Assembly: GCF_900156645.1 (NCBI RefSeq)
Contig: NZ_FTOC01000006.1
Location: 62,001-126,000 of the forward strand
Source: Salimicrobium flavidum
Lineage (GTDB): Bacteria; Bacillota; Bacilli; Bacillales; Halobacillaceae
Reading direction: 5' to 3'
DNA: 64,000 nt
Each line of letters starts with the position of its first letter. The stretch's first letter is position 1. Made by a program: the position numbers and the translations under genes. The notes below the pieces were generated by a model. The model saw only the letters and a program-made list of their open reading frames with translations, searched no databases and had not been told where the DNA came from. Positions 7,863 to 15,621 of this stretch are shown here, piece after piece.

Positions 7863-8837
7863 TCAGGGTTTGAGGACCAGTTTGCCCATCGTTTTTCTAT
7901 TTTCAAGATCCTTATGAGCATCACGGGCTTCGGAGAGGGAATATACTCCACCGATATGAAGCCGCAACTGTTTCTGTTGAACTAACGTCAGCAGTTCTTT
8001 CATACTTTTCTGAACAAGTTCAGGGTATTTCATAATCTGAGGGAGGAAGAACCCGATGACAGACAAATTGCGATTCATCAGACTGGCAGCATTCAGCTGA
8101 GGCGGAACACCACTTGCTACTCCGTACGTGAGCACGCGTCCAAAAGCGCGCATCGTCTTCAACGTCTCCTCGAAGACTTCTCCCCCTGCCATCTCGAGAG
8201 CAACATCCACGCCTTTCCCGTTACTATTATCAAGGACATCCTGTTTCCAATCCGGTTTTGTATAATCTACACCAGCGTCCGCTCCAAGGTCTTTTGCGAA
8301 CTGAAGCTTTTCTTCGGAGCTCGCCGTGGCAATTATGTTTCCGGCCTGAAAATGTTTGGCAAGCTGGACTGCGAGGGCACCTACGCCACCAGCAGCTGCA
8401 TGAATAAGAATCGTTTCCCCTTTTTCCAAACGCCCCATCGTGCTGATCAGATGGTAAGCCGTCAAGCCCTGCAGAAGGAGAGCCACCGCTTCTTCATCTG
8501 TAACTCCTTCAGGAATCGGAATGAGAGAAGACGCGCTTGCTGTGACGTATTCGCTATAGCCTCCGGATTCTACAAGCGTCACCACACGCTCACCTTCCTG
8601 AACGTCAGTAACTCCTTCCCCTTTCTTCGTAACCACACCGGCTACTTCCGCACCAGGCACGAAGGGAAGTGGAGTCGGTACGACATACTCGCCCCTTCTC
8701 CTGGCCGTATCAGCGAAGTTCACGCCAATCGCTTTGACTTCGATCAGCACTTCATTAGTTTCCGGTTCCGGGGTCTGAAGATCGACTTCATTCAATACAT
8801 CCGCTTCCCCGTATTCTTTGAATTGTATAGCTTTCAT
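7863..8837 (-). CDS. NADPH:quinone oxidoreductase (zinc-independent MDR)
   Basis: A 324-residue medium-chain dehydrogenase/reductase of the quinone oxidoreductase type. The GroES-like N-terminal domain (GVNFADTARRRGEY, PFVPGAEVAGVV) lacks the zinc-binding cysteines of alcohol dehydrogenases. The Rossmann half starts with HAAAGGVGALAVQLAK near residue 145, the NADPH-binding motif of the family. It probably reduces quinones or activated enones with NADPH in the cytosol. The gene is alone, starts at an ATG preceded by GGGGA, and ends at its own terminator. Confidence 0.85.
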   Translation of the reverse strand: MKAIQFKEYGEADVLNEVDLQTPEPETNEVLIEVKAIGVNFADTARRRGEYVVPTPLPFVPGAEVAGVVTKKGEGVTDVQEGERVVTLVESGGYSEYVTASASSLIPIPEGVTDEEAVALLLQGLTAYHLISTMGRLEKGETILIHAAAGGVGALAVQLAKHFQAGNIIATASSEEKLQFAKDLGADAGVDYTKPDWKQDVLDNSNGKGVDVALEMAGGEVFEETLKTMRAFGRVLTYGVASGVPPQLNAASLMNRNLSVIGFFLPQIMKYPELVQKSMKELLTLVQQKQLRLHIGGVYSLSEARDAHKDLENRKTMGKLVLKP

Positions 8838-8864
8838 TATTATTCCCCTTTCTCTTTTTCATTT

Positions 8865-8895
8865 GGCTCTGTTAAACGTCAATGTTGATAAAAGG
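8865..8895. repeat. Fragment of intergenic repeat family B
   Basis: The stretch CTCTGTTAAACGTCAATGTT followed by GATAA resembles the outer end of family B repeats (compare 41367 and 47852, CTCTGTTAAAGCCT then TTGTTGAT). Only the terminal part is present. Confidence 0.5.
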
Positions 8896-8962
8896 AAATC
8901 TGATTCCAAATCTAGAAACCTATAATAGGTGGAGATTATCCAAGTTCACGACATAGTATCTT

Positions 8963-9011
8963 TTCAACTAATTGAACAGGTTAGTTGAAGATTTCTTAGA
9001 TGTGATATTAT
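8963..9011 (+). promoter_or_regulatory. Promoter and inverted repeat before a microprotein gene
   Basis: A perfect nine-base inverted repeat, TTCAACTAA (8963-8971) and TTAGTTGAA (8981-8989), overlaps the -35 candidate TTGAAG (8985-8990). The -10 TATTAT (9006-9011) carries a TGA extension. The geometry is that of an operator covering a promoter, but the regulator is unknown. Confidence 0.5.
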
Positions 9012-9045
9012 GAAATTTACGATGTTTAACATAGGAGGAAATAAA

Positions 9046-9174
9046 ATGGATTGGTATTGGGTTTTGGTTGCATTGGCTCTTGCATTAGGAGCATTTTATA
9101 ACGCATACGAAGCGGAAAAGAAGGCAAAACAATTAGAAAAAAGAGTCAAAGGTTTAGAAGAAAAAATTAAGTAA
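9046..9174 (+). CDS. 42-residue single-span membrane microprotein
   Basis: A short gene with every mark of real expression: a promoter candidate, a strong ribosome site (ATAGGAGG six bases before the ATG), a hydrophobic helix (residues 3-17, WYWVLVALALALGAF) and two downstream hairpins with T tracts. After the membrane helix comes a highly charged lysine/glutamate helix (residues 22-42) with heptad spacing, likely a short coiled coil facing the cytosol. I know no named homolog. It could be a small regulator of a membrane complex, which is speculation. Confidence 0.7.
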   Translation: MDWYWVLVALALALGAFYNAYEAEKKAKQLEKRVKGLEEKIK

Positions 9175-9183
9175 ATTATTGTG

Positions 9184-9204
9184 CTAACGGGTGCGTTAGT
9201 TTTA
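9184..9204 (+). terminator. First terminator after the microprotein gene
   Basis: CTAACG (9184-9189) and CGTTAG (9194-9199) with a GGTG loop, then TTTTATAA. Confidence 0.6.
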
Positions 9205-9221
9205 TAAGACAATTATTCATT

Positions 9222-9259
9222 ATAGGACCTCCAATATAATTGGAAGTCCTATTTTTTTA
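9222..9259 (+). terminator. Second terminator after the microprotein gene
   Basis: ATAGGACCTCCAAT pairs with ATTGGAAGTCCTAT, with one mismatch, followed by seven T. It separates the rightward microprotein gene from the leftward gene ending at 9279. Confidence 0.75.
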
Positions 9260-9278
9260 TAAATATCAACACCGAAAT

Positions 9279-10343
9279 TTAATAGAGCCTTTCATTTATT
9301 CCAGCCTGCCTTGCAGCCTGACTCACCAGCTTGTTCACAAAATGATTCATATGCTGAAAACGGGGGTCATCCGTTTGGCCCTGTTTATATCTATAATAAA
9401 TCTGCTGAACGATCCCCGCCAATTTGAAGTAAGCGAACGCCAGATAAAAATTCATATCCTTCAAATCACGCCCACTTTTTTCGGCATACCGCTCCATGAA
9501 TTCTTCTCTGGTATAAAAACCTTTCTCAGTCGTAAGCGGAGGTTGACCAAGTCCCTCCTTCAGCTCCTTCGGGTCTCCCGCTTCCATCCAGTAACTCATA
9601 GCGGCACCTACATCTGCGAGAGGGTCACCGACCGTAGTCATCTCCCAGTCGAACAGTCCTATCATTTGTGAAGGGTCTTCTTTCGAAAATATGGCATTGT
9701 TCAATTTATAATCATAATGAATGATTGTGCTCTCCCCGTCCTCTGGAATATTATCAAGCAACCACTCTTTCAATTCCACTCCTTCTTCCACATCCGAAGT
9801 ATGTGCTTTGTCGAACCTTTTTATCCAGCCTTCCACCTGTCTTTTCATAAATCCTTCAGGTCTGGCTATATGTTTGAAGTCCGTCTCCTTGTAATCAATC
9901 GAATGAAGTTCCACTAAACGATCGACCATTTCCCGGGAAATATCTTGCGCCAATTCGACAGACGGGGTGATATTTTCCGGCCACTGTGTGTCATAGACAA
10001 TTCCGTACTTTCTCTCCATGAGGAAGAAGGGTTTATCCAACACCTTACCTTCCTCGAATGCCAAAGGCTCGGGAGCTAATGGAAAAAAAGGGTGGATAGC
10101 CTTGAGGACATTGTATTCTCTTTCCATATCATGAGCTTTTGGAGGCAAAGGCCCTTTCGGAGGACGTCTCAGTACTGCTTCCCATGACCCGGAGCTTAGT
10201 TCATACGTGAGGTTGGAGTGGCCCGCCCCGAATTGGCGGATCTGTAATGGAGGCCCGGGAAAATCTTTGAACGTTTCCCTTATATAATTTTCGACTGCTC
10301 CCCTGTCCACTTCCTCTCCGGTTCTCACTTCCTGTGTATCCAT
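9279..10343 (-). CDS. Phosphotransferase (APH/ACAD10-like kinase fold)
   Basis: A 354-residue protein of the aminoglycoside-phosphotransferase/choline-kinase fold, in the branch related to the N-terminal part of human ACAD10/ACAD11. Motifs are the nucleotide loop FGAGHSNLTYEL near residue 36, the Brenner motif HYDYKLNNAIF near residue 210 and GLFDWEMTTVGDPLADVG that follows with the metal-binding aspartate. Relatives phosphorylate hydroxyacyl-type substrates ahead of acyl-CoA dehydrogenases. As the last gene of the acyl-CoA operon, it may phosphorylate a 4-hydroxyacyl-CoA or related compound, which is inference. The ATG at 10343 lies four bases after the thioesterase stop, with GGGAG upstream. 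Confidence 0.75.
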   Translation of the reverse strand: MDTQEVRTGEEVDRGAVENYIRETFKDFPGPPLQIRQFGAGHSNLTYELSSGSWEAVLRRPPKGPLPPKAHDMEREYNVLKAIHPFFPLAPEPLAFEEGKVLDKPFFLMERKYGIVYDTQWPENITPSVELAQDISREMVDRLVELHSIDYKETDFKHIARPEGFMKRQVEGWIKRFDKAHTSDVEEGVELKEWLLDNIPEDGESTIIHYDYKLNNAIFSKEDPSQMIGLFDWEMTTVGDPLADVGAAMSYWMEAGDPKELKEGLGQPPLTTEKGFYTREEFMERYAEKSGRDLKDMNFYLAFAYFKLAGIVQQIYYRYKQGQTDDPRFQHMNHFVNKLVSQAARQAGINERLY

Positions 10344-10347
10344 TCCT

Positions 10348-10767
10348 TCATCTCCCTTCTGTCGTTTCAAACTGACACGAAGCAAGCTGCTGCTTCATCC
10401 ATTCGGACATCGGCTCACTCTTTTGAGTAGCGAAATCAAACTGTACGACAACAGAATTCCCTTCAGCCACCAGCTTCCCACTACCTTCCTCATGAATATT
10501 CTGCTGTAAATGAAAACTCGAGTTGCCTATTTTCGTCACAAAACTCTTAATAGTGATCGACTGCCCGAAGTAAAGTTGTTGAATGAAATCACATTTCACC
10601 GATGCCACAACGAATTTCCATTCTCCGTCTCCGACCAAGTCCAGAGCTTCGAAGAAATGGATCCTCGCTTCTTCCATATACACAAAATAATTATTGTTAT
10701 TCACATGCCCCAACTGATCCGTTTCCGAAAACCTCACTTTAATCGAGTGTTCATGCACTTTTCTCAT
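10348..10767 (-). CDS. Acyl-CoA thioesterase (4HBT hotdog)
   Basis: A 139-residue single-hotdog thioesterase of the YbgC/FadM type. VRFSETDQLGHVNNNNYFVYMEEAR (residues 11-35) contains the conserved aspartate and the helix of the hotdog. It should hydrolyse acyl-CoA to free acid and CoA in the cytosol. It overlaps the TetR gene upstream by four bases, so the two are translationally coupled. In an operon with an acyl-CoA dehydrogenase and an SDR it probably releases products or clears dead-end acyl-CoAs. Confidence 0.8.
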   Translation of the reverse strand: MRKVHEHSIKVRFSETDQLGHVNNNNYFVYMEEARIHFFEALDLVGDGEWKFVVASVKCDFIQQLYFGQSITIKSFVTKIGNSSFHLQQNIHEEGSGKLVAEGNSVVVQFDFATQKSEPMSEWMKQQLASCQFETTEGR

Positions 10768-11330
10768 CCCTTCTTCTCCAGCCCCTGTAATAAAAGGGCA
10801 GTGTATATATCCGCCAACTGACCTTCGGAGACTTCACCTCCAGGTTCGTACCAGAAATAACTCCAGTTCGCCATTCCGAGGATGAAATAGGAAATCATAT
10901 CCGCCCGTAAATCTTTACGGAACTCTTCCCTATCTATTCCATTTTGTACGAGTTTTTCGATATTCTTCTGAAACAGGTCCCGTTTCTTTCTGACATAGGA
11001 TAGTTTTTCTTCATTCAAATGTCTCATTTCCCGAAAGAAAATCATGGCACTATTTACACTCGTACGGATATTTCTGATCATCATCGTCACCAGTTCATGC
11101 ATTTTCTCCTTCTCGGTCAACGTGCTTTCCATAATATGATTCTGTTGTTCCAGTAAATCATCGATGAAGCGTTCATGAATCTGAACAAGAACCTCTTCTT
11201 TATTTTTAAAATAATAATAGAATGTTCCTTTCGTAAGTCCGAGTTGATCTACGATGTCCTGGATCGATGTTTCTTTGAACCCCCGCTGACCGAATAATGA
11301 AATACTGGTCTCTATTATCTTACTCTTCAC
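10764..11330 (-). CDS. TetR-family regulator of the acyl-CoA operon
   Basis: A 188-residue TetR/AcrR regulator. The N-terminal helix-turn-helix (residues 1-47) reads GFKETSIQDIVDQLGLTKGTFYYYFKNKEE, a standard TetR domain close to B. subtilis FadR. The C-terminal half is an all-helical ligand domain. It lies inside the operon it probably controls, and a TetR-like palindrome covers the start of the operon transcript at 13358-13379. Ligands of this branch are often long-chain acyl-CoAs. The start is a GTG with GGAG eight bases upstream. Confidence 0.85.
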   Translation of the reverse strand: MKSKIIETSISLFGQRGFKETSIQDIVDQLGLTKGTFYYYFKNKEEVLVQIHERFIDDLLEQQNHIMESTLTEKEKMHELVTMMIRNIRTSVNSAMIFFREMRHLNEEKLSYVRKKRDLFQKNIEKLVQNGIDREEFRKDLRADMISYFILGMANWSYFWYEPGGEVSEGQLADIYTALLLQGLEKKG

Positions 11331-11347
11331 TAGAGGTCACTCCTTCT

Positions 11348-12127
11348 TCAACAAGTAGCGTGCATACCCCCGTCTACGGTGAGGATGTCCCCTGTCACGT
11401 AATCGGAAGCTCTTGAGGCGAGGAATAGAGCAGCTCCTTTCAATTCTCCTTCCTCCCCGAAGCGATTCATCGGTGTCCGCTCCAATATATAATCCCCATT
11501 CATGGACAGAAGTCCTTCCGACATCTTTGTCGGGAAAAATCCGGGAGCAAGCGCATTCACCTGGATGTTATCTTTAGCGAGCTTCACTGCCAAATCTTTC
11601 GTAAACGTGATGATAGCCCCTTTACTCGTATTGTATCCGATCGTATCCATAAGCTGCGGGTCTGCGCCCCCAAATCCTGCTACTGATGCAAGATTGATGA
11701 TTTTTCCTGCCTGCTGTCTCTGCATCACTTTAGCCGCTTCCCTGCTCATTAAAAACGTTCCCGTCACGTTGACGTTCATAACCTTTTGGAAAGCTTCCAT
11801 AGGCATTTCCAATGCAGGAGCTCCCCATGTAGCACCGCTGTTATTGATCAGCACATCGAGAGAACCGAACTCTTCTTCCACTTGTCCGATCACTTCCTTC
11901 ACACTTTCTTCATCCGTGACATCACATGCAATCGCCAGCGTCTTCACCTCGTACCTTTCCTTAAGCTCTGATGCTTTTTCTTCACAGGTTTCGAGCTTTC
12001 GGGAGCATAACACCACGTTCGCTCCGGCTTCAGCAAGCCCTTCGGCCATCTGAGCCCCGAGTCCTCGTCCCCCACCGGTAATGACTGCGGTCTTTCCATT
12101 CATTTGAAACAAGTCAAGTACGTGCAT
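11348..12127 (-). CDS. Short-chain dehydrogenase/reductase
   Basis: A 259-residue classical SDR. The coenzyme motif TGGGRGLG sits near residues 17-24 and the catalytic YNTSK near residue 167, with NNSGA of the central sheet between. It likely oxidises or reduces a hydroxyacyl or beta-keto substrate of the same pathway as the neighbouring acyl-CoA dehydrogenase. I chose the ATG at 12127 because GGAGG lies six bases upstream. This gives a 14-base overlap with the upstream gene, so translation is coupled. The exact substrate cannot be read from the sequence. Confidence 0.85.
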   Translation of the reverse strand: MHVLDLFQMNGKTAVITGGGRGLGAQMAEGLAEAGANVVLCSRKLETCEEKASELKERYEVKTLAIACDVTDEESVKEVIGQVEEEFGSLDVLINNSGATWGAPALEMPMEAFQKVMNVNVTGTFLMSREAAKVMQRQQAGKIINLASVAGFGGADPQLMDTIGYNTSKGAIITFTKDLAVKLAKDNIQVNALAPGFFPTKMSEGLLSMNGDYILERTPMNRFGEEGELKGAALFLASRASDYVTGDILTVDGGMHATC

Positions 12128-13343
12128 GTATATCCTCCTCGTATTTGGAAAGTTCCATTTTCGCAATCTGTCTTTTATGGACTTCATCAGGGCCATCCGC
12201 CAGACGCAATGTTCGTGCATTCGCATAATTCATCGCTAATGTGAAATCCTCACTTACACCAGCTGCTCCATGCGCCTGTATCGCCCTGTCAATCACTTTA
12301 AGAGCCATCGAAGGGGCTGTCACTTTTATCATAGCGATAGCCGCTTTCGCCTGCTTGTTACCCTCCGTATCCATCTGATAAGCTGCCTGAAGCGTCAAGA
12401 GCCTGGCCTGCTCAAGTTCCACGCGTGAATCGGCGATCCATTCTCTGATTACACCCTGCTCGGCCAAAGGACGATGAAATGCCTCCCTATTCTGAACGCG
12501 CTTACATAAATCTTCAAGAGCGCGTTCAGCTGCGCCGATCAGGCGCATGCAGTGATGAATCCTTCCCGGCCCCAATCTTCCCTGAGCTATTTCAAACCCC
12601 CGTCCTTCGCCCAGAATCAGATTCTCCTCCGGGACCTGTACGTCTACGAATTCGATTTCCGCATGACCATGGGGGGCATGATCATAACCGAACACAGATA
12701 AAGGACGTTTGATGGTAACTCCCTTCCCATCCAGAGGCACAATGATCATCGATTGTTGTTTATGTCTCGGTGCTTCTTCATCCGTTTTCCCCATAAAAAT
12801 CGCAAAGGAACATCTGGGATCCATGGCTCCTGTCGACCACCACTTCGTTCCGTTTATAATGTAGTTTTCACCTTTCTTCTCAATCTTCGCCGTGATGTTC
12901 GTAGCATCCGAGGAGGCGACTTCCGGCTCCGTCATCGCGAAACACGAACGAGTCTCTCCCGCAAGAAGAGGGTCGAGCCATTTCTTTTTTTGCTCCGCCG
13001 TACCGTACATAGATAATAGTTCCATGTTTCCGGTGTCCGGAGCATTGCAGTTGAAAACCTCCGGGGCCAGCATCGATCTCCCCATCTCTTCACATAGTGG
13101 AGCATATTCGACATTCGTCAAACCGGCTCCCGACTCTTCGTCAGGTAAAAAAAGATTCCATAACCCTTGAGACCTAGCTTTCTTCTTCAATTCTTCAATA
13201 ATCTGCGGGACTTCCTCCCAGCGACTTTCCTGATTGTTCAATTGTTTCACGAATGTATCTTCATTCGGATAAATGTTCTCCTCCATAAAAGAACGAATAG
13301 CTGCCTGATACTCTTTCGTCTTTTCATTATATGAAAAGTCCAA
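12114..13343 (-). CDS. Acyl-CoA dehydrogenase
   Basis: A 409-residue FAD-dependent acyl-CoA dehydrogenase, first gene of the leftward operon. Family signatures are [17 protein letters not shown] (FAD/substrate loop), [11 protein letters not shown] and the C-terminal [35 protein letters not shown]. The length and this C-terminus fit the ACAD10/11-like branch, matching the APH-type kinase encoded at the end of the same operon. It introduces a trans-2,3 double bond into acyl-CoA. Translation probably starts at TTG (13343) preceded by GAGGAGGGGAAGGA; no in-frame ATG fits better. Confidence 0.9.
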   Translation of the reverse strand: MDFSYNEKTKEYQAAIRSFMEENIYPNEDTFVKQLNNQESRWEEVPQIIEELKKKARSQGLWNLFLPDEESGAGLTNVEYAPLCEEMGRSMLAPEVFNCNAPDTGNMELLSMYGTAEQKKKWLDPLLAGETRSCFAMTEPEVASSDATNITAKIEKKGENYIINGTKWWSTGAMDPRCSFAIFMGKTDEEAPRHKQQSMIIVPLDGKGVTIKRPLSVFGYDHAPHGHAEIEFVDVQVPEENLILGEGRGFEIAQGRLGPGRIHHCMRLIGAAERALEDLCKRVQNREAFHRPLAEQGVIREWIADSRVELEQARLLTLQAAYQMDTEGNKQAKAAIAMIKVTAPSMALKVIDRAIQAHGAAGVSEDFTLAMNYANARTLRLADGPDEVHKRQIAKMELSKYEEDIHART

Positions 13344-13357
13344 TCCTTCCCCTCCTC

Positions 13358-13379
13358 ACATACTAACCAGTTGGTATGT
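13358..13379. promoter_or_regulatory. TetR-type operator of the acyl-CoA operon
   Basis: A 22-base imperfect palindrome with half sites ACATACTAACC and AGTTGGTATGT. It lies just downstream of the -10 box at 13382-13387, where a bound repressor would block initiation. The cognate protein is probably the TetR encoded in the operon. Confidence 0.65.
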
Positions 13380-13381
13380 TA

Positions 13382-13410
13382 AGTATAAATAAAAAAGTCG
13401 GAAAATTCAA
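13382..13410 (-). promoter_or_regulatory. SigA promoter of the acyl-CoA operon
   Basis: On the minus strand TTGAAT (13405-13410) and TATACT (13382-13387) are separated by 17 bases. The operator palindrome follows immediately. Confidence 0.65.
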
Positions 13411-13413
13411 CAT

Positions 13414-13535
13414 AGAAAAGCGGAAGCGTCCGCTAAGAAATACTGGCATAAGTAGACCGGACAGACAAAAGGTGTCCTTGCTTTTTTCTGAGCCGAGCTA
13501 CTTATGACACGGATTTCTGGACGCTGCAGCTGGAC
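13414..13535. repeat. Intergenic repeat family A, copy 1
   Basis: Starts AGAAAAGCGGAAGCGTCCGC, continues with TACTGGCATAAGTAG, and ends with CTACTTATGACA, TTCTGGACGC and AGCTGGACAAAG. The two halves are imperfectly complementary, so the whole unit can fold into one long hairpin. No coding potential is seen. Confidence 0.7.
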
Positions 13536-13656
13536 AAAGAAAAGCGGAACCTTCCGTTTAGAAGCTTTGGCTTAAGCAGGAGACTTCTTTTCCAGGTGAC
13601 TTTCCCTCGGAAAGAAGTTTACTGCTTAGGACAGGAGCTTCTGGAAGGCGCAACTG
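13536..13656. repeat. Intergenic repeat family A, copy 2
   Basis: A tandem neighbour of copy 1: GAAAAGCGGAACCTTCCGTT, GAAGCTTTGGCTTAAGCAGG, then CTGCTTAGGACAGGAGCTTC and TGGAAGGCGCAACTG. The arms are complementary. The two copies fill most of the gap between the acyl-CoA operon and the lipoprotein gene. Confidence 0.7.
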
Positions 13657-13657
13657 T

Positions 13658-14614
13658 TCAACGCGGAATGAAATCATCAAGCTCCCGGTCCATATAAGCA
13701 GCGAAACAGGCAAAACCCTGTTCTCTACATTTCAAGTAGTATTCCTCCACTCTTTCTTTATCTTGTTGACTAGGAGAGTCCACTCGAACATAGTCCACAG
13801 ACAACACTTGTTTATCTGCATCCTGGACCTGTTTTATATAAGAGAGGCGCGTTTCTATTTCTTCAGAGTCAATGGCCTGATCTTCCCTGAACCAAGTATC
13901 CTCGATTCCAATCCCGTTTATCGCTTCCAAATACTCTCCATCATCAAAAAACAGGATGCTTTCGGCATTTTGTGGAAACACTTCAAAATCCGCTTGAGTG
14001 TCCCGTAGATAAGCTGCCATACGATTGACCAGCTCCATCATTCGTATCGCGGCGTCTTCCCGATTGCTGGGGTCTCCTGCGAGTCGAAGTTCCTGTTGAT
14101 AGGTTTGCTCGTCTCCCCAATACTCGAAAGCATCTACAAGATCGAGATAAACGCCATCAAACCCTGCTTCCTGAATCCGATTAAGCTCTTCTTCAATAAT
14201 CCTCCACCATTCCTCTTCCCAATATCGGACTTTGACACTTTCCGGCCAGGCAGGGTTGGGGTCACGTCCCAACCAGTCAGGAGCGCTCTCTGATACTTCA
14301 AGAGTGCCGTCCACTTCTTCTCCCCACTCTTCGCTCCAGTATGATTTGAAAGCACTTGCTTCACCGATACTAATATAAGCGAGCACTTTAGTTCCATTTT
14401 CCTGTATAGAACTGATTTCCTGGTTCGTGTACCGGGTTGCATTACTACCATCCCTCGTTGGGTCCATTACTACTGTCTCGTATTCACTGTTAGAGATTGC
14501 ATCCGGTTCAGCGTATTGCAACTGATACAACCAATCGTTCTGTTTGCTCTCCGCCGATTCACAGGCCCCTAACAATAACAATCCTAGTACACTGAAGAAT
14601 AATTTTTGTGACAT
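13658..14614 (-). CDS. GH114-like (endo-polygalactosaminidase-type) lipoprotein
   Basis: A 318-residue lipoprotein. The signal peptide ends in LLLLGAC, giving a lipidated cysteine near residue 18. The mature part resembles the TM1410/glycoside hydrolase 114 group, a TIM barrel: LQYAEPDAISNSEYETVVMD, VLAYISIGEASAF, DWLGRDPNPAWPESVKVRYW, GFDGVYLDLVDAFEYW and NAESILFF, with barrel-mouth acidic residues typical of the family. Relatives cleave alpha-1,4-galactosaminan or related exopolysaccharides; the true substrate is unknown. The ATG at 14614 is preferred over a GTG at 14629, but spacing to GAGAGTGG is long. It is flanked by family A repeats and stands alone. Confidence 0.7.
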   Translation of the reverse strand: MSQKLFFSVLGLLLLGACESAESKQNDWLYQLQYAEPDAISNSEYETVVMDPTRDGSNATRYTNQEISSIQENGTKVLAYISIGEASAFKSYWSEEWGEEVDGTLEVSESAPDWLGRDPNPAWPESVKVRYWEEEWWRIIEEELNRIQEAGFDGVYLDLVDAFEYWGDEQTYQQELRLAGDPSNREDAAIRMMELVNRMAAYLRDTQADFEVFPQNAESILFFDDGEYLEAINGIGIEDTWFREDQAIDSEEIETRLSYIKQVQDADKQVLSVDYVRVDSPSQQDKERVEEYYLKCREQGFACFAAYMDRELDDFIPR

Positions 14615-14801
14615 GCCTTTGTAACCCACTCTCTATAATTATTTTATTAAAATATCGGTGATTTTATTCCTTTAGGAAAGGATGGCTGGCAAGTACATGG
14701 AATGAAGACTGTTTCTGGTAGCTTTGAAGATATTCAGCAAACGCGAAAAGATGTGGTTTTCAAGCAACTCGTATCTCTGAAAGGCCAGTGAACGTAGAGG
14801 T

Positions 14802-14832
14802 ATTTCAAAAAGGTAGGGAGACTCCTATCTTT
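14802..14832 (-). terminator. Weak terminator of the FusB-like gene
   Basis: On the minus strand AAAGATAGG pairs with CCTACCTTT across a short loop with one mismatch, followed by TTG. It overlaps the stop codon. The rest of the gap 14630-14801 shows nothing I can name. Confidence 0.45.
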
Positions 14833-15451
14833 TCATATTATCCATAAATTTATACAGATGTCTTTGATCGGTAATGTTCCTGTTACAGGTCACACTATCT
14901 TTACACACATAATTCCCTCTTCTTTTATATTCTGTGACGTCGGTAACGAATAAGCCGACATGTTCATGCTCCCGACATATGGAACAGAGGTTTTTCTGAC
15001 CACTGTACGTAAAAGACCCTTCCATCCCCACTAGTTCACCATTTCTGTAAGTTACGATGAATTTCCTGTCCAATCCGGCGTCAAACCAGCTGAGATAAGT
15101 CAAATCGCGTTCATCGACATTCGCTCCCAGCAATGGAGGCTTCACTTTCGTCAAATAAGGGAAAAGTTCTCTGACTTCCTCTTCTGCAGGCATTTCAAAA
15201 GGATGGACAAGTGGCAGTATGCGAGCCTCATACATTTCTGCATCGGTACGATCTTCAAGCTTCGTGATCCCTTCCAGTATCCTTCGCTCCAGATCAGTGA
15301 GTTCATGGAAAACCTCCATCATTTTATCCTTTCCGAGATCCTGTATGGTCTGCACCATCTCCTGATCGTTTATAAGGGCACTTGTCTGAACAATGTGCCG
15401 AACCTGCTGCTTGATGTAATGGTACTGGTCACTCCGAATAAATGGTTCCAT
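14825..15451 (-). CDS. FusB/FusC-family EF-G-binding protein
   Basis: A 208-residue protein of the FusB family, which binds elongation factor G, frees it from the ribosome and so protects against fusidic acid. The N-terminal four-helix domain (YHYIKQQVRHIVQTSALINDQE) is followed by a C-terminal treble-clef zinc domain with C156-x2-C159 and C183-x5-C189 (NLCSICREHEHVG, NYVCKDSVTCN) and the conserved ITDQRHLYKFMDN tail. Chromosomal relatives are common in Bacillaceae and may act in normal translation. The start at 15451 is preceded by GGGAGGAGAG. It is transcribed alone and divergently from the flavin oxidoreductase gene. Confidence 0.85.
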   Translation of the reverse strand: MEPFIRSDQYHYIKQQVRHIVQTSALINDQEMVQTIQDLGKDKMMEVFHELTDLERRILEGITKLEDRTDAEMYEARILPLVHPFEMPAEEEVRELFPYLTKVKPPLLGANVDERDLTYLSWFDAGLDRKFIVTYRNGELVGMEGSFTYSGQKNLCSICREHEHVGLFVTDVTEYKRRGNYVCKDSVTCNRNITDQRHLYKFMDNMKR

Positions 15452-15621
15452 CGCTTTCTCTCCTCCCGTGTAATTTAGCACTGATGATATTTACCGAAAT
15501 CATAACATGGACTACTTTAAAAAAGACAAATGATTCGCAGAACAATTACTTTATAAGCACATGAGAAGACCCCGACATTCTACAGTGGTAGACTATAAAT
15601 TGGCAAAGGAGGAACCATTTC

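Noticed and set aside
13414-13656. CRISPR array
   Set aside because: The repeated units are about 120 bases long, imperfect and self-complementary, without constant short repeats or unique spacers, and no cas gene is present.
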